A stretch of 33,408 nt of DNA from the IMG/VR virus record IMGVR_UViG_3300001533_002944, positions 1 to 33,408 of that record; one strand, written 5' to 3'. Source of the DNA: a virus. The notes beneath the pieces were generated by a model. That model was not told the origin of the DNA. It was given only the letters and a program-made list of their open reading frames with translations, and searched no databases. Positions 8,691 to 16,071 of this stretch are shown in pieces (position 1 is the first letter of the stretch; each line of letters opens with the position of its first letter). The translations under genes were made by a program, and so were the position numbers.

Positions 8691-10360
8691 TTGAATTTGA
8701 GGATCCTGAGCTTAAGAAGATGCAGAGCGGTTTTAAGCTTGGCCAAGATGCAGCGATGAACGGTCTGCTTGGGTTTCAAGATTTAAAGCAAGCAACTAAA
8801 GATGTAACCGGAAAAGAAGTTTCGGATGAAGACTTAAAGAATCAAAAGATTCAAGCAGCGACACAGCGGTTTGCTCAGAAAAAAGAAGATGAGATTACTT
8901 CCGGTCGAAAGACTGCCGCAGAGCTTTATGAAGAGGCTAAAAAGAAAAAGAATTTGTCGGTAGGCGAAGCTTTATCGATGGGGGCTTTGGCTTTAGTACC
9001 TTCTTTAATTGGGTATGCTGTGGGTGGAGCTCGAGGTGGAGAAGTGGGTGCGAATGTTGGTGCTAAAGCTTCTGGTGGATATTTTGGTTCTTTAATTAAA
9101 GAGAAAGAAAACATTCGTGGAATTACCGCAGATCAAGCGAAGGCAGCGGAGGAACGTGCAAAGCAAGCATCTGGAACAGTGGACAAGGCTGATTTTGCGG
9201 GGTTTGAAAGAGAATTAGATTTGTTAGCCCCTTCTAGATCGGCTGCTAGTGAAAAACAGTTTAAGCTTTTGGTTCCAGACCGAGCTGGCGGAAACTTTGG
9301 TGAAGATGTTGAGGTTATTCGTGGGGTGGATGGGGTTGTGCGTTATTTAGATGGAACAGAAATTCCTTCTGATGTTTTATCTGTTGCGAAAGTAGCAAGA
9401 GCACGTCGACCGCGTGTAGATACAGAATCAGGATTTGTAATAATAGAAGACCCATTTTCTCCTAATGGAGTTAGGACTCTGCGTCGTGCGACAGATATGG
9501 AAAAGAAATATGGGTTTGTGTCTGGAGAAGGCGTCCCTAATTTTAACATTTCAAACATGGAAAATGTTTCCAATGAAGAGAACATTCCTAATAAAGAGAA
9601 AAAAAGAGTGCCAGATCAGGCTAAAACGAGAGCCGATTTCGCTTTGCCAGAGATGCCAGGATTTCAAGAAAACTTTTCCAACTATGACGTAGGGCAGCAC
9701 CCAAGAGTTAAGCAAATTGAAACGAAGCGAAACGAACTCGAGAAGCAGTTGATGAGTAGTAGTACATTGTTGCCAGGGGAAACTCCCAAACAAAGAGATG
9801 TTCGGGTGAAAGCCTTAGATCGTCAAATTGTTGATTTAATTAGTGATGAAGATCGACAAGAGCAACAGCTTACAAAGGCATTAGAAAAAGCCATTGATAG
9901 CCAGGCGGTCGCTAGGGAATCGAATCGCATTATTTCAAGGCTGGCTGGTGTAAAAGACGGTGTAAACACTGGTTTTATATCTGATTCAATCGGTCCTATT
10001 TTAGATAAATTTGATTCTTTGGGAGATCAAGAGAGAGTGCGTTTGCGGGCTAGAACAGAAGAAGCTCTTTCAGCGTTTTTGAAAGAACGATCAGGGGCAG
10101 CCGTTGCAGAGCCAGAATTTCAAAGGCTACAGCGAGTTTTGCCAGGTATGAGTGATAGTGATGAGGCATTTAAAACAAAGCTGCAAGAATTTGCTTTTAC
10201 GGCAGAAAATTTAAGAAGAAGGTCTTTAGAAGGCTCTGGATTATTCCAGTTTGCAGGTGAAAAAGACGGTCCTAAAAATGTGATTGAATCTCAAGAAGAA
10301 TCTATACAACAGAGGGCTAAAGAGATTTTAGAGCGAAGAAGGCTTGAGAGGGGACAGTAA
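8675..10360 (+). CDS. Putative internal virion (ejection) protein 2
   Basis: About 561 residues. The start is taken as ATG 8675 because GGAGGG at 8665-8670 sits 4 bases before it; an in-frame ATG at 8663 lies on top of that site. The gene overlaps the previous one by 16 bases. Near residues 95-135 there is a Gly/Ala-rich hydrophobic segment (Ala-Leu-Val-Pro-Ser-Leu-Ile-Gly-Tyr-Ala-Val-Gly-Gly) that could cross a membrane. The second half (residues about 350-560) is charged and helical with long Glu/Arg/Gln stretches. The layout resembles podovirus internal proteins that build the DNA-translocation channel after infection. No enzymatic motif was seen. Confidence 0.55.
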   Translation: MSNGVIEFEDPELKKMQSGFKLGQDAAMNGLLGFQDLKQATKDVTGKEVSDEDLKNQKIQAATQRFAQKKEDEITSGRKTAAELYEEAKKKKNLSVGEALSMGALALVPSLIGYAVGGARGGEVGANVGAKASGGYFGSLIKEKENIRGITADQAKAAEERAKQASGTVDKADFAGFERELDLLAPSRSAASEKQFKLLVPDRAGGNFGEDVEVIRGVDGVVRYLDGTEIPSDVLSVAKVARARRPRVDTESGFVIIEDPFSPNGVRTLRRATDMEKKYGFVSGEGVPNFNISNMENVSNEENIPNKEKKRVPDQAKTRADFALPEMPGFQENFSNYDVGQHPRVKQIETKRNELEKQLMSSSTLLPGETPKQRDVRVKALDRQIVDLISDEDRQEQQLTKALEKAIDSQAVARESNRIISRLAGVKDGVNTGFISDSIGPILDKFDSLGDQERVRLRARTEEALSAFLKERSGAAVAEPEFQRLQRVLPGMSDSDEAFKTKLQEFAFTAENLRRRSLEGSGLFQFAGEKDGPKNVIESQEESIQQRAKEILERRRLERGQ

Positions 10361-12375
10361 TGTCACAGAACTTAGAAGAGTTAAGTGATGCTGAATTAGA
10401 AGCCATTATCAATCAAAGCAACCCTTCTGATGATTTAGAAAATTTATCGGATGAAGAGCTTGAGAGAATAGCTTCAGGTGTTTCCAAAGAAGATTCACTA
10501 TCAGGTGTTTCTAAAACTGAGTCGGCACTTCGAGGTGCGGCTCAAGGAGCTACTTTTAGTTTACAGCCTTATATATCCAGCGCTCTAGAAACTAGAATAG
10601 GGTCTTTAGACCGGGCCATTACAGGACAATCTGCTTTTGATGAAGAGCCGGTTGGAATAGGTGATCGAATTAAAGCCGGGCTATCTGCGATCACAGGGGT
10701 TCCGGACGCAAGAGCAATCGAGGATTATCAGCGTTCTTTGTCGACTCAAATTGATCAAAGAGATGCTGCTAGACAAGCAAATCCTGTAACATTTGGTGCG
10801 AGTCAGTTTGGTGGGGCATTGTTAACTGCTCCTGTAACTGGTGTCGCAGGTGGCGCTTACAAAGCAGCGAGAGGCGCAAATGCAGCTCGATCTATGCTGG
10901 CAAGTGCGATTGCAAAAGATTCTTTGGTGGACGGCGCAATAGGCGCAGCCGAGAATGTTGCGGCTGAAGCACCTACCAATGTGGAAGATGCTTTAAAAAA
11001 TGCAGCTTTTGGATTTGGTGTTTCGGCTGTAACGAGTGGGCTTTTAAAAGCGCCTAGTTTTGCCAAGGCTGGAAAGCCTTTAATCAGCCCTTCCGCGTCA
11101 CGAATGCAGTTAGAAGAAATGAGTGAAGGAATTAATAGTGCCGTTTATCGAGCAAAAGCTGTAGGTGCGACTGCTACTGATCTTCGTGGAACCACTAAAA
11201 ACCTTGTTAAAAACCCGATTGTAAAAAGTGCAAAAGAATTACAAAACAGGGGGTTTTTCAAAAAGGGTCAAAGGCAGTTCAATCCGGAAACACGACAGTT
11301 TGATGAATTAAAGGGAGGAATTTTACCTCCTTCTCAAGAAGAGCTTTTGTTTCGAACAGAAGAGGGTGTTGAAGTCGCCGCGGAAGAATTAAAGAAAGTT
11401 TTGAGACAGGCCAACAAATCTTTTACAGATAATTCAGAATTGGGTTTATCAAAAATAAAATCAAATCAACTTCCTGGCTTTAGTGCATTAAAAGAAGATC
11501 TAGCGGAAAATATTAAATACCCAGTTAACCGAAAAGGAATGACAGCGGCTAGAAAAACAATAGAAGCCGTTGAAGAATCTATTAATGCTAAAGATGGAAG
11601 CGACTTACTTCGTTTGCAAGATATTAAGCAAAGGCTTGGCAGAGAGTTAAACGACAAAACGTTTTTAGACAGGTCTGCCGAAGACAAGAGAATGCTTCGC
11701 GGTTTGTATTCTGTTTTAAAAGAAGGGATTGAAAACAAAGCGGAGCAGGGATTAAAAAGGGCTGCAGAGTTTGATCCTAAACTGCAATTAGATTTAAGTG
11801 CGGTGAATGATTTAAACCGCGTTCAGAGCGAACTTTTAAGTGTTCAAAGTCCTTTAGCCAAAGCATTGGGCCGGGAAAGAGGAACGATTGATCTCCCAAG
11901 TGTAACCCAAATTGTTGGAGCGTCCGGCACCTCTTATCTCACAGGGAGCGCGTCTGTAGGAATTGCTGTCGAAGGCCTAAGGAAGGGTGCTAAAAGTTCT
12001 ATCGGCTATCAAATGAGAGCCAATCTTTCTGATGCTGGAAGAGCTTTTGTCGACGGTTTTAAACAGAAGCCTAAGCTAGCACTCGATTTTGTGAGAAAAA
12101 ACTTTCCAGAAATGGCCGAAGAAGTTGGTGCGTTAGCGGCGAAGGGCATTCCTGAATGGCAGCTTGCTAATGCGGTCGCAAGGCAACCAAGCGTGTTAAG
12201 AGTGTTTGAAGACCAAAAAAGATCTTTCACATACAATCCAGGCACTGGTGAATTTGATGATCCAACAGAAGCAAAGTCATTTATAGAAAACATGATTAAA
12301 GATGACGAAGGTGACAGTTCAATTAAGCGTGCAAAAGAACTTAAAAATTACGGCAAAGGCCGGGGCTTAAAGTAG
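10360..12375 (+). CDS. Putative internal virion (ejection) protein 3, last late gene
   Basis: A 671-residue protein that overlaps the previous gene by one base. The N-terminus has two short repeats, Leu-Glu-Glu-Leu-Ser-Asp-Ala-Glu-Leu and Leu-Glu-Asn-Leu-Ser-Asp-Glu-Glu-Leu, a linear motif often found at the start of phage internal proteins and possibly a docking signal. Residues about 140-235 are Ala/Gly-rich and partly hydrophobic. The rest is helical and charged, with a second Gly/Ser-rich hydrophobic patch near residues 510-530. I see no lysozyme or peptidase motif. The 3' end overlaps by 9 bases with the HNH gene on the opposite strand, leaving no room for a separate terminator. Confidence 0.6.
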   Translation: MSQNLEELSDAELEAIINQSNPSDDLENLSDEELERIASGVSKEDSLSGVSKTESALRGAAQGATFSLQPYISSALETRIGSLDRAITGQSAFDEEPVGIGDRIKAGLSAITGVPDARAIEDYQRSLSTQIDQRDAARQANPVTFGASQFGGALLTAPVTGVAGGAYKAARGANAARSMLASAIAKDSLVDGAIGAAENVAAEAPTNVEDALKNAAFGFGVSAVTSGLLKAPSFAKAGKPLISPSASRMQLEEMSEGINSAVYRAKAVGATATDLRGTTKNLVKNPIVKSAKELQNRGFFKKGQRQFNPETRQFDELKGGILPPSQEELLFRTEEGVEVAAEELKKVLRQANKSFTDNSELGLSKIKSNQLPGFSALKEDLAENIKYPVNRKGMTAARKTIEAVEESINAKDGSDLLRLQDIKQRLGRELNDKTFLDRSAEDKRMLRGLYSVLKEGIENKAEQGLKRAAEFDPKLQLDLSAVNDLNRVQSELLSVQSPLAKALGRERGTIDLPSVTQIVGASGTSYLTGSASVGIAVEGLRKGAKSSIGYQMRANLSDAGRAFVDGFKQKPKLALDFVRKNFPEMAEEVGALAAKGIPEWQLANAVARQPSVLRVFEDQKRSFTYNPGTGEFDDPTEAKSFIENMIKDDEGDSSIKRAKELKNYGKGRGLK

Positions 12376-12660
12376 CTCTTCGATTTCTAGGCTGTTAAAT
12401 ATCGGCTGATTTCGTTTTGGATAGATCCCCGAAGTATCGATAATATTTTGCAGGTTGTACTTGAGTACAAAAGACTTGGTGCCGATTGAATGAAGTTCAG
12501 TGTGGCATTGTCGACACAGGCTGATTAGATTTTCTGGGGAGTCATCGCCCCCAGCTCCACGCGTTCGAATATGATGGCAGTCGTTTGGTGGAGCGTGACC
12601 ACAGTTTTCGCAGTATTTTAAACTGACCAGCTCAAGCAGTTTCTTCGACGTGCTTTTCAA
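12367..12660 (-). CDS. HNH endonuclease
   Basis: A 97-residue protein with a full HNH signature: Cys17-x2-Cys20, His29-His30, Asn44 and Cys49-x2-Cys52-His53, with His57. His29/30, Asn44 and the second His provide the beta-beta-alpha-metal active site, and the two CxxC pairs bind a structural zinc. Free-standing HNH proteins of this size in phages act as homing or packaging-associated nucleases. Here the gene is far from terS/terL, so either a homing role or a recombination role is possible. It overlaps the upstream gene by 29 bases and meets ejection gene 3 tail-to-tail. Confidence 0.85.
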   Translation of the reverse strand: MKSTSKKLLELVSLKYCENCGHAPPNDCHHIRTRGAGGDDSPENLISLCRQCHTELHSIGTKSFVLKYNLQNIIDTSGIYPKRNQPIFNSLEIEELL

Positions 12661-12844
12661 CCTTCTCTACAATATCGGATAAAACGACTTGCATCAAAAC
12701 ATTCCCTCGAGCGAGAAACAGCGCATCAGAGCCTACAGGATTAGACACCAATCGAGCATCGTTTGCTTCTTGGCCGTCTTTCAGCTTTGAGCAGTGGACT
12801 TTGAGGGTAATTTCAACGGATTCAGTTTCAGGTTTTTCAGACAT
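12632..12844 (-). CDS. Hypothetical protein upstream of HNH
   Basis: A 70-residue, mildly acidic protein. A GGAGG site lies 7 bases before the ATG. The sequence reads as a short beta/alpha domain with a conserved-looking Leu-Val-Ser-Asn-Pro-Val-Gly-Ser segment and a C-terminal Val/Glu/Lys helix. Its 3' end overlaps the HNH gene by 29 bases, which suggests coupled expression. No function is recognised. The 60-bp AT-rich gap to the resolvase gene on the other strand presumably holds divergent promoters, but I could not find a convincing -35/-10 pair there. Confidence 0.6.
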   Translation of the reverse strand: MSEKPETESVEITLKVHCSKLKDGQEANDARLVSNPVGSDALFLARGNVLMQVVLSDIVEKVEKHVEETA

Positions 12845-12903
12845 TTTAGAGCCTCCTTCATTTAGGTAGCCTTTTTTAATTTATATTGTCTAGTATTTAG
12901 GAA

Positions 12904-13353
12904 GTGATATGGGGTCTCGATTTATCATTAAGACATACTGGATTGGTGATTTTAAATGAAGAAGGAGCGCCTATCGATGCGATTACAATCATACCCCACA
13001 AAGACTCTCGAGGACCAAAAAGATGGCATGAGGTTGTTTCCCAAGTTGCCGATGTATTGGAAAAGAGGCGGCCTCGACTGGTCGTTATTGAAGGACTTGG
13101 TTTTCGGAGTCATACTCTTGCCATGTCTGCTGAGCTTAGTGGGATTATTAGGTATTTTTTCTTTTTGCAAAACATCCCTTACAAGCTTGTGGCACCCACA
13201 AAACTCAAATCGCTTATTGCTTCCAAAGGAAACGCTAAAAAAGAAGAAATGATTGCGGCGATAAAGAAAACGTATGGCTACACGTTCAAGGATGATCACC
13301 AAGCCGACGCTTTTGCTTTAGCGATTTTAGCCTTTGAGAATCGGATTGATTAG
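12904..13353 (+). CDS. RuvC-like Holliday junction resolvase
   Basis: A 149-residue RNase H-fold resolvase. Acidic residues expected at the two-metal site are Asp6 (in Gly-Leu-Asp-Leu-Ser), Glu63 (Val-Val-Ile-Glu-Gly) and Asp131/Asp135 (Asp-Asp-His-Gln-Ala-Asp-Ala). Lys113, after Lys-Gly-Asn-Ala, fits the conserved basic position. Length is slightly below bacterial RuvC (about 170). It would cut branched DNA made by recombination or replication before packaging, working with the ERF protein of the facing operon. The start is GTG 12904 with AGGAA before it. It is the only + strand gene inside the - strand module and has its own terminator. Confidence 0.85.
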   Translation: MIWGLDLSLRHTGLVILNEEGAPIDAITIIPHKDSRGPKRWHEVVSQVADVLEKRRPRLVVIEGLGFRSHTLAMSAELSGIIRYFFFLQNIPYKLVAPTKLKSLIASKGNAKKEEMIAAIKKTYGYTFKDDHQADAFALAILAFENRID

Positions 13354-13363
13354 GCTTTTTTTT
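13329..13363 (+). terminator. Intrinsic terminator after the resolvase gene
   Basis: AGCCT at 13329-13333 pairs with AGGCT at 13352-13356, and AATC (13339-13342) with GATT (13348-13351) around a 5-base loop; a 5-base bulge separates the two stems. Eight T residues follow (13356-13363). The hairpin starts inside the end of the resolvase gene. The stem is modest, but the T run makes rightward termination likely and keeps transcription out of the facing methyltransferase gene. Confidence 0.55.
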
Positions 13364-13372
13364 GTTATCGGT

Positions 13373-14296
13373 CTAAAGAAGCACATCAGCAAACCGCTTT
13401 GTAATGTAGAGGCGCTCGGTAGCATCTTTTTGACCACCGAGACTGGATTTCACCTTCATCTCTTTGATCAACTTAAACCTAGTATCTTTGATCTCGTATT
13501 CTGAAACGAAGACAGGAGATTCTTGAGAGTCCGCCCAATCATAAAACTCTTGATGATTAAAACTTTGATCGTATTCGACTGTGCCTTTGTAAGGAATATC
13601 GCAATAGACGATAGATTGTGGATTAATTTTAATTTGCCGGTAGTCGGAATTGTAAAAATGCAGTTGCTGCAGTTGCTTCAGTCGCTGCAGTCGCTCCAGT
13701 CGCTCCAGTTGCTCCAGTCGCTTTAATTCTTTTTTGCCATCCCAGTCTTTTAAAAAGGGCTGAATCTGTTCTGGTATTTTTTTTGTTCGACGAAACCACT
13801 CTACTCGATTTAGAATGAAGATTCTTTTTTTATAAATACTTGTATTGGGCGGCCATGAATCTCTGCCAGTAACAGCTATCGATATTTCGTCGAATTCATC
13901 GAAGACCACGCATCGATGCAGAGAGCGCTTATAAGGCTCGATATCCTCTCCAAACAAATAATCATTCCCATTATTCCCAAAAGACCAAACCATTTTTATA
14001 AAAGCGTCAGTGTCTTTATTTTCTAAAAATTCTTCTTTAGAAACCCAAGGCATTTTAAAATTCTGATAGTTGAACTCTCCTGAAATTGCTCTTTGAACGA
14101 GCTCACACACTCCTGGCCTGATTTCATTGAAGTGAAAACCTTTATAGTCCTTAGACCTTCTTTGAATCATATAATGCGAAACGGAAAACCCACCGCCAAA
14201 GAGGTCATAGAAGTGATTTGCTTTTGGGAATAAGTGGGCGAATTGATCTATTATTTTGGATTTTGACCCCATGTAGGGAATGCCGTATTTTGCCAT
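13373..14296 (-). CDS. D12-class adenine-N6 DNA methyltransferase with Leu-repeat insert
   Basis: A 307-residue member of the Dam/D12 adenine methyltransferase class, which uses S-adenosylmethionine to methylate adenine in DNA. Tyr-Met-Gly-Ser-Lys at residues 8-12 and Asp-Leu-Phe-Gly-Gly-Gly-Phe at 31-37 form the cofactor site. The catalytic motif IV reads Asp-Ile-Pro-Tyr (233-236) rather than Asp-Pro-Pro-Tyr, a tolerable variant. Residues 191-212 are an unusual Leu-x-Arg/Gln-Leu-x-x-Leu tandem repeat just before motif IV, encoded by a 9-bp repeat. The gene follows the ParB-like gene by 5 bases. Likely roles are protection from host restriction or marking phage DNA; no matching nuclease is seen. 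Confidence 0.85.
   Translation of the reverse strand: MAKYGIPYMGSKSKIIDQFAHLFPKANHFYDLFGGGFSVSHYMIQRRSKDYKGFHFNEIRPGVCELVQRAISGEFNYQNFKMPWVSKEEFLENKDTDAFIKMVWSFGNNGNDYLFGEDIEPYKRSLHRCVVFDEFDEISIAVTGRDSWPPNTSIYKKRIFILNRVEWFRRTKKIPEQIQPFLKDWDGKKELKRLEQLERLERLQRLKQLQQLHFYNSDYRQIKINPQSIVYCDIPYKGTVEYDQSFNHQEFYDWADSQESPVFVSEYEIKDTRFKLIKEMKVKSSLGGQKDATERLYITKRFADVLL
13661..13726. repeat. In-frame 9-bp tandem repeat inside the methyltransferase gene
   Basis: About seven imperfect copies of a 9-base unit, close to CTCCAGTCG on the + strand, lie end to end. Substitutions fall mainly at two positions of each unit. In the coding frame each unit gives Leu-(Glu/Gln/Lys)-(Arg/Gln). Because the unit is a multiple of three, copy-number change by slippage would lengthen or shorten the protein without a frameshift. 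Confidence 0.85.
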
Positions 14297-14301
14297 GAGA
14301 T

Positions 14302-14835
14302 CTATTCAATCCTTAGTTTGGCCTGTTTTTCTTCGAACTCTTCTTTGCAGTTGGGGCATGTATAGAACTTCATCTTGTTTGAATTGTCGGGCATATCCTC
14401 AAGCTTTGGCTCTATTTCGCTAGAGTATTTATCCGCAGGCTCCACCACAAAGTCTTTAATCCCGAGCATATCGATATCTAAGTCGGGACCGAGGTCTGCT
14501 AGATCGATATTTATTTCTGCAAGCGAAAGCTCAGCCCAAGCGGCCACAGCATTGTCGGCTTGCACATCCGCGTACTCTTGTTCGTCGCTGTCATAGTCTT
14601 GATATACGACTGGCACTGATTCCCATTTATTAAAAATGGCAGCGAGCTTTCTACCGTGTCCTGTGGTGATGCATCCGGATCTATTTGAAACTTTAATCGC
14701 GTATCGCCAACCTTGATAATCGATAATTTTAGCGAGCCGCTCGATTTGTTCTTTGCTGTGTTTGTTTCTGTTTTTCGGGTGATCTTTAAGATCTTTAGGA
14801 TTTACAAGATCATCATACAGGCAATGTATTTTCAT
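14302..14835 (-). CDS. ParB-like (ParB/sulfiredoxin-fold) protein
   Basis: A 177-residue protein with a ParB N-terminal-like domain. His-Pro-x-Asn-x-Asn-x-His at residues 19-26 is followed by a helix for "where to act" recognition, then Gly-His-Gly-Arg-Lys at 59-63, the nucleotide-binding core of the ParB fold (now known as a CTPase/nuclease-type fold). Asp-Asn near residue 94-95 matches the usual C-terminal motif. A single CxxC (Cys160, Cys163) lies near the end. ParB-like genes next to a methyltransferase are a common phage pair and probably act with it on DNA. No ParA partner or partition site was found, so plasmid-type partition is unlikely. Confidence 0.8.
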   Translation of the reverse strand: MKIHCLYDDLVNPKDLKDHPKNRNKHSKEQIERLAKIIDYQGWRYAIKVSNRSGCITTGHGRKLAAIFNKWESVPVVYQDYDSDEQEYADVQADNAVAAWAELSLAEINIDLADLGPDLDIDMLGIKDFVVEPADKYSSEIEPKLEDMPDNSNKMKFYTCPNCKEEFEEKQAKLRIE

Positions 14836-14871
14836 CTTTAAAGCATTGCAATTTTATAAAAAAATTAAAAC

Positions 14872-14925
14872 TTATTTTAATATCTTTGCAAGAATAATGA
14901 ATTTGCTCTGCCAGGGGTTATTCAT
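14872..14925 (-). CDS. Possible 17-residue leader peptide before the ParB/methyltransferase genes
   Basis: An ATG at 14925 with a strong AAGGGGA site 5 bases upstream opens a 17-codon frame ending in TAA. It encodes a short basic, hydrophobic peptide starting Met-Asn-Asn-Pro-Trp. It fills most of the AT-rich gap between the membrane-protein gene and the ParB-like gene. The good ribosome site is the only support; it could be a leader peptide or chance. Confidence 0.25.
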   Translation of the reverse strand: MNNPWQSKFIILAKILK

Positions 14926-14941
14926 TCTTTCCCCTTCATCT

Positions 14942-15211
14942 TCATTCTGGCTGCCACCTTCGAATATCCCAGCACACTTTTTCGGTCTCTCCGAGAAGAC
15001 GTGGGTCGGTGGTTTTTGTGAGTCCATTCGAATATTTGACTCGGCACTGCGGTCTTGAAAGAAAACCGGCACCTGCACAATGGCCCAATTCAACGACTTC
15101 CAAAACATCGCACCTCTGATTTTTTTGATCCTTGTATCCCATCCAGATGCCAAAACCGACAGTAAAAAGGATAGCCCCGTAAATGATCATAGCAGGGACG
15201 AACTTTTTCAT
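14942..15211 (-). CDS. Small membrane protein, Cys-containing
   Basis: About 89 residues, starting at ATG 15211, which has GGGAG upstream and overlaps the preceding stop by ATGA. Two Lys and then a hydrophobic segment (residues about 4-23) look like a signal anchor. The remaining 60 residues contain four Cys and would lie outside the cytoplasm if the N-terminus is inside, so disulfides are possible. No family is recognised. A longer reading frame from 15250 exists but lacks a ribosome site and overlaps the upstream gene more deeply. Confidence 0.6.
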   Translation of the reverse strand: MKKFVPAMIIYGAILFTVGFGIWMGYKDQKNQRCDVLEVVELGHCAGAGFLSRPQCRVKYSNGLTKTTDPRLLGETEKVCWDIRRWQPE

Positions 15212-15414
15212 TTTTCTCCCTTTAGCCCCGTGCCGCCACAAGTGGGGCAAATTTTTTCATTTATCTTTAGGCATTTTTTGCAGGTCGCTTCCCGCTCCCC
15301 CCTAACAGCCATGCCTCCGAAACGAACCATAACCCCGCATAAAGTTGCAGCTTTAAAAGGATGCGCGGATCCGTTTGGATGCGATAAGTGAATCGCTTTT
15401 TCTTGTTTACTCAT
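15208..15414 (-). CDS. Small zinc-ribbon-like protein
   Basis: A 68-residue protein ending in a Cys-x2-Cys ... Cys-x2-Cys-Gly-Gly-Thr-Gly arrangement at residues about 45-64, a knuckle seen in zinc ribbons and DnaJ-type modules. The first half contains His-Leu-Ser-His-Pro and an extra Cys. Start and stop each overlap the neighbours by ATGA, so it is read as part of a coupled chain. It could bind DNA, RNA or protein; nothing in the sequence decides which. Confidence 0.65.
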   Translation of the reverse strand: MSKQEKAIHLSHPNGSAHPFKAATLCGVMVRFGGMAVRGEREATCKKCLKINEKICPTCGGTGLKGEK

Positions 15415-15509
15415 TCCCCCGCCTCGTTCTCGCCTGCAAGGATTGTGTTAACTTCTTGTGCGATCAGTAACTCATCTTTTTTCGCATCGTAGTAGACGGT
15501 CTGTTTCAT
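15411..15509 (-). CDS. 32-residue micro-protein in a coupled gene chain
   Basis: Reading frame of 32 codons, starting Met-Lys-Gln-Thr-Val-Tyr-Tyr-Asp and ending in Glu-Ala-Gly-Glu. Its ATG overlaps the lipoprotein stop by ATGA (15506-15509) and its own stop overlaps the zinc-ribbon ATG in the same way (15411-15414). Two exact ATGA couplings on a frame this short are strong evidence that it is translated. It is acidic and probably helical, without a recognised family. Confidence 0.7.
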   Translation of the reverse strand: MKQTVYYDAKKDELLIAQEVNTILAGENEAGE

Positions 15510-16069
15510 TTCTTAAGAACCATTTTTCCTAGTCCGTTAATCGCACAAACATCCCCATCCACATCAATGAGTAATCGATAGTCCGCATTAAATACCGCAC
15601 CAGTGCCAGTACCGCTTGAAAATGAATTAGCCCACCAACCAAAGTTACCCATGATTTGAAAAATAGCGTCTCTCTCCACTCCGTCCAGAGTAACGGTGTG
15701 TTCTAAAAAGACTTGATTGTTTCCGCCCTCAATCAACTCTTCGGTCCACTTTGAAAGGTCGACATCTTCAACATCTATATTTTCTAGATAAAGTTCTTTG
15801 CTCGGAAATGCAAATTGAATCGATACCGCCTCACCTAAAGTATTTTCATCAATCATTTTCGTATAATAGCGAGCGGTTCCAAAAAACGATGGGTTCGATG
15901 TATTAAGTAAAAGCCCACAACCCTCATCTTCAGTAAAAACAATTTCCATTTCAAAAGGAGAGCTTGAGGTCAGTACAAGGTCGTTTTGATTTTCGTTGGC
16001 AGCTTGAGGATCTTTAGAAGACCCACCACAAGATGTAAGAATAAAAAGAGCAGCAATGTATTTTTTCAT
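15506..16069 (-). CDS. Phage-encoded lipoprotein
   Basis: About 187 residues starting at ATG 16069, which has a strong AAGGAGGG site; longer upstream starts lack one. The N-terminus is a lipoprotein signal peptide: Met-Lys-Lys, a hydrophobic core, and the lipobox Leu-Thr-Ser-Cys (Cys at about residue 14) followed by a Gly/Ser-rich tether. The mature part is acidic and beta-rich with two further Cys residues (about positions 50 and 175). It would be anchored in the envelope after lipid modification. Being in the early recombination operon rather than the lysis cassette favours superinfection exclusion or masking of a surface receptor, but this is an inference. Confidence 0.75.
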   Translation of the reverse strand: MKKYIAALFILTSCGGSSKDPQAANENQNDLVLTSSSPFEMEIVFTEDEGCGLLLNTSNPSFFGTARYYTKMIDENTLGEAVSIQFAFPSKELYLENIDVEDVDLSKWTEELIEGGNNQVFLEHTVTLDGVERDAIFQIMGNFGWWANSFSSGTGTGAVFNADYRLLIDVDGDVCAINGLGKMVLKK

Positions 16070-16071
16070 GA

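Noticed and set aside
12367-12660. HNH protein as the packaging HNH of HK97-type phages
   Set aside because: Those lie next to the terminase genes; this one is about 11 kb away, so I kept the general HNH call.
13661-13726. CRISPR-like array
   Set aside because: Units are 9 bp and contiguous with no spacers, and they are in frame within the methyltransferase.
14872-15153. 93-codon - strand frame overlapping the small membrane-protein gene
   Set aside because: The membrane-protein frame has the ATGA coupling, a ribosome site and a signal anchor; this frame is its shadow.
15080-15391. 103-codon + strand frame opposite the small - strand genes
   Set aside because: Antisense to coupled genes with good starts, and no site of its own.
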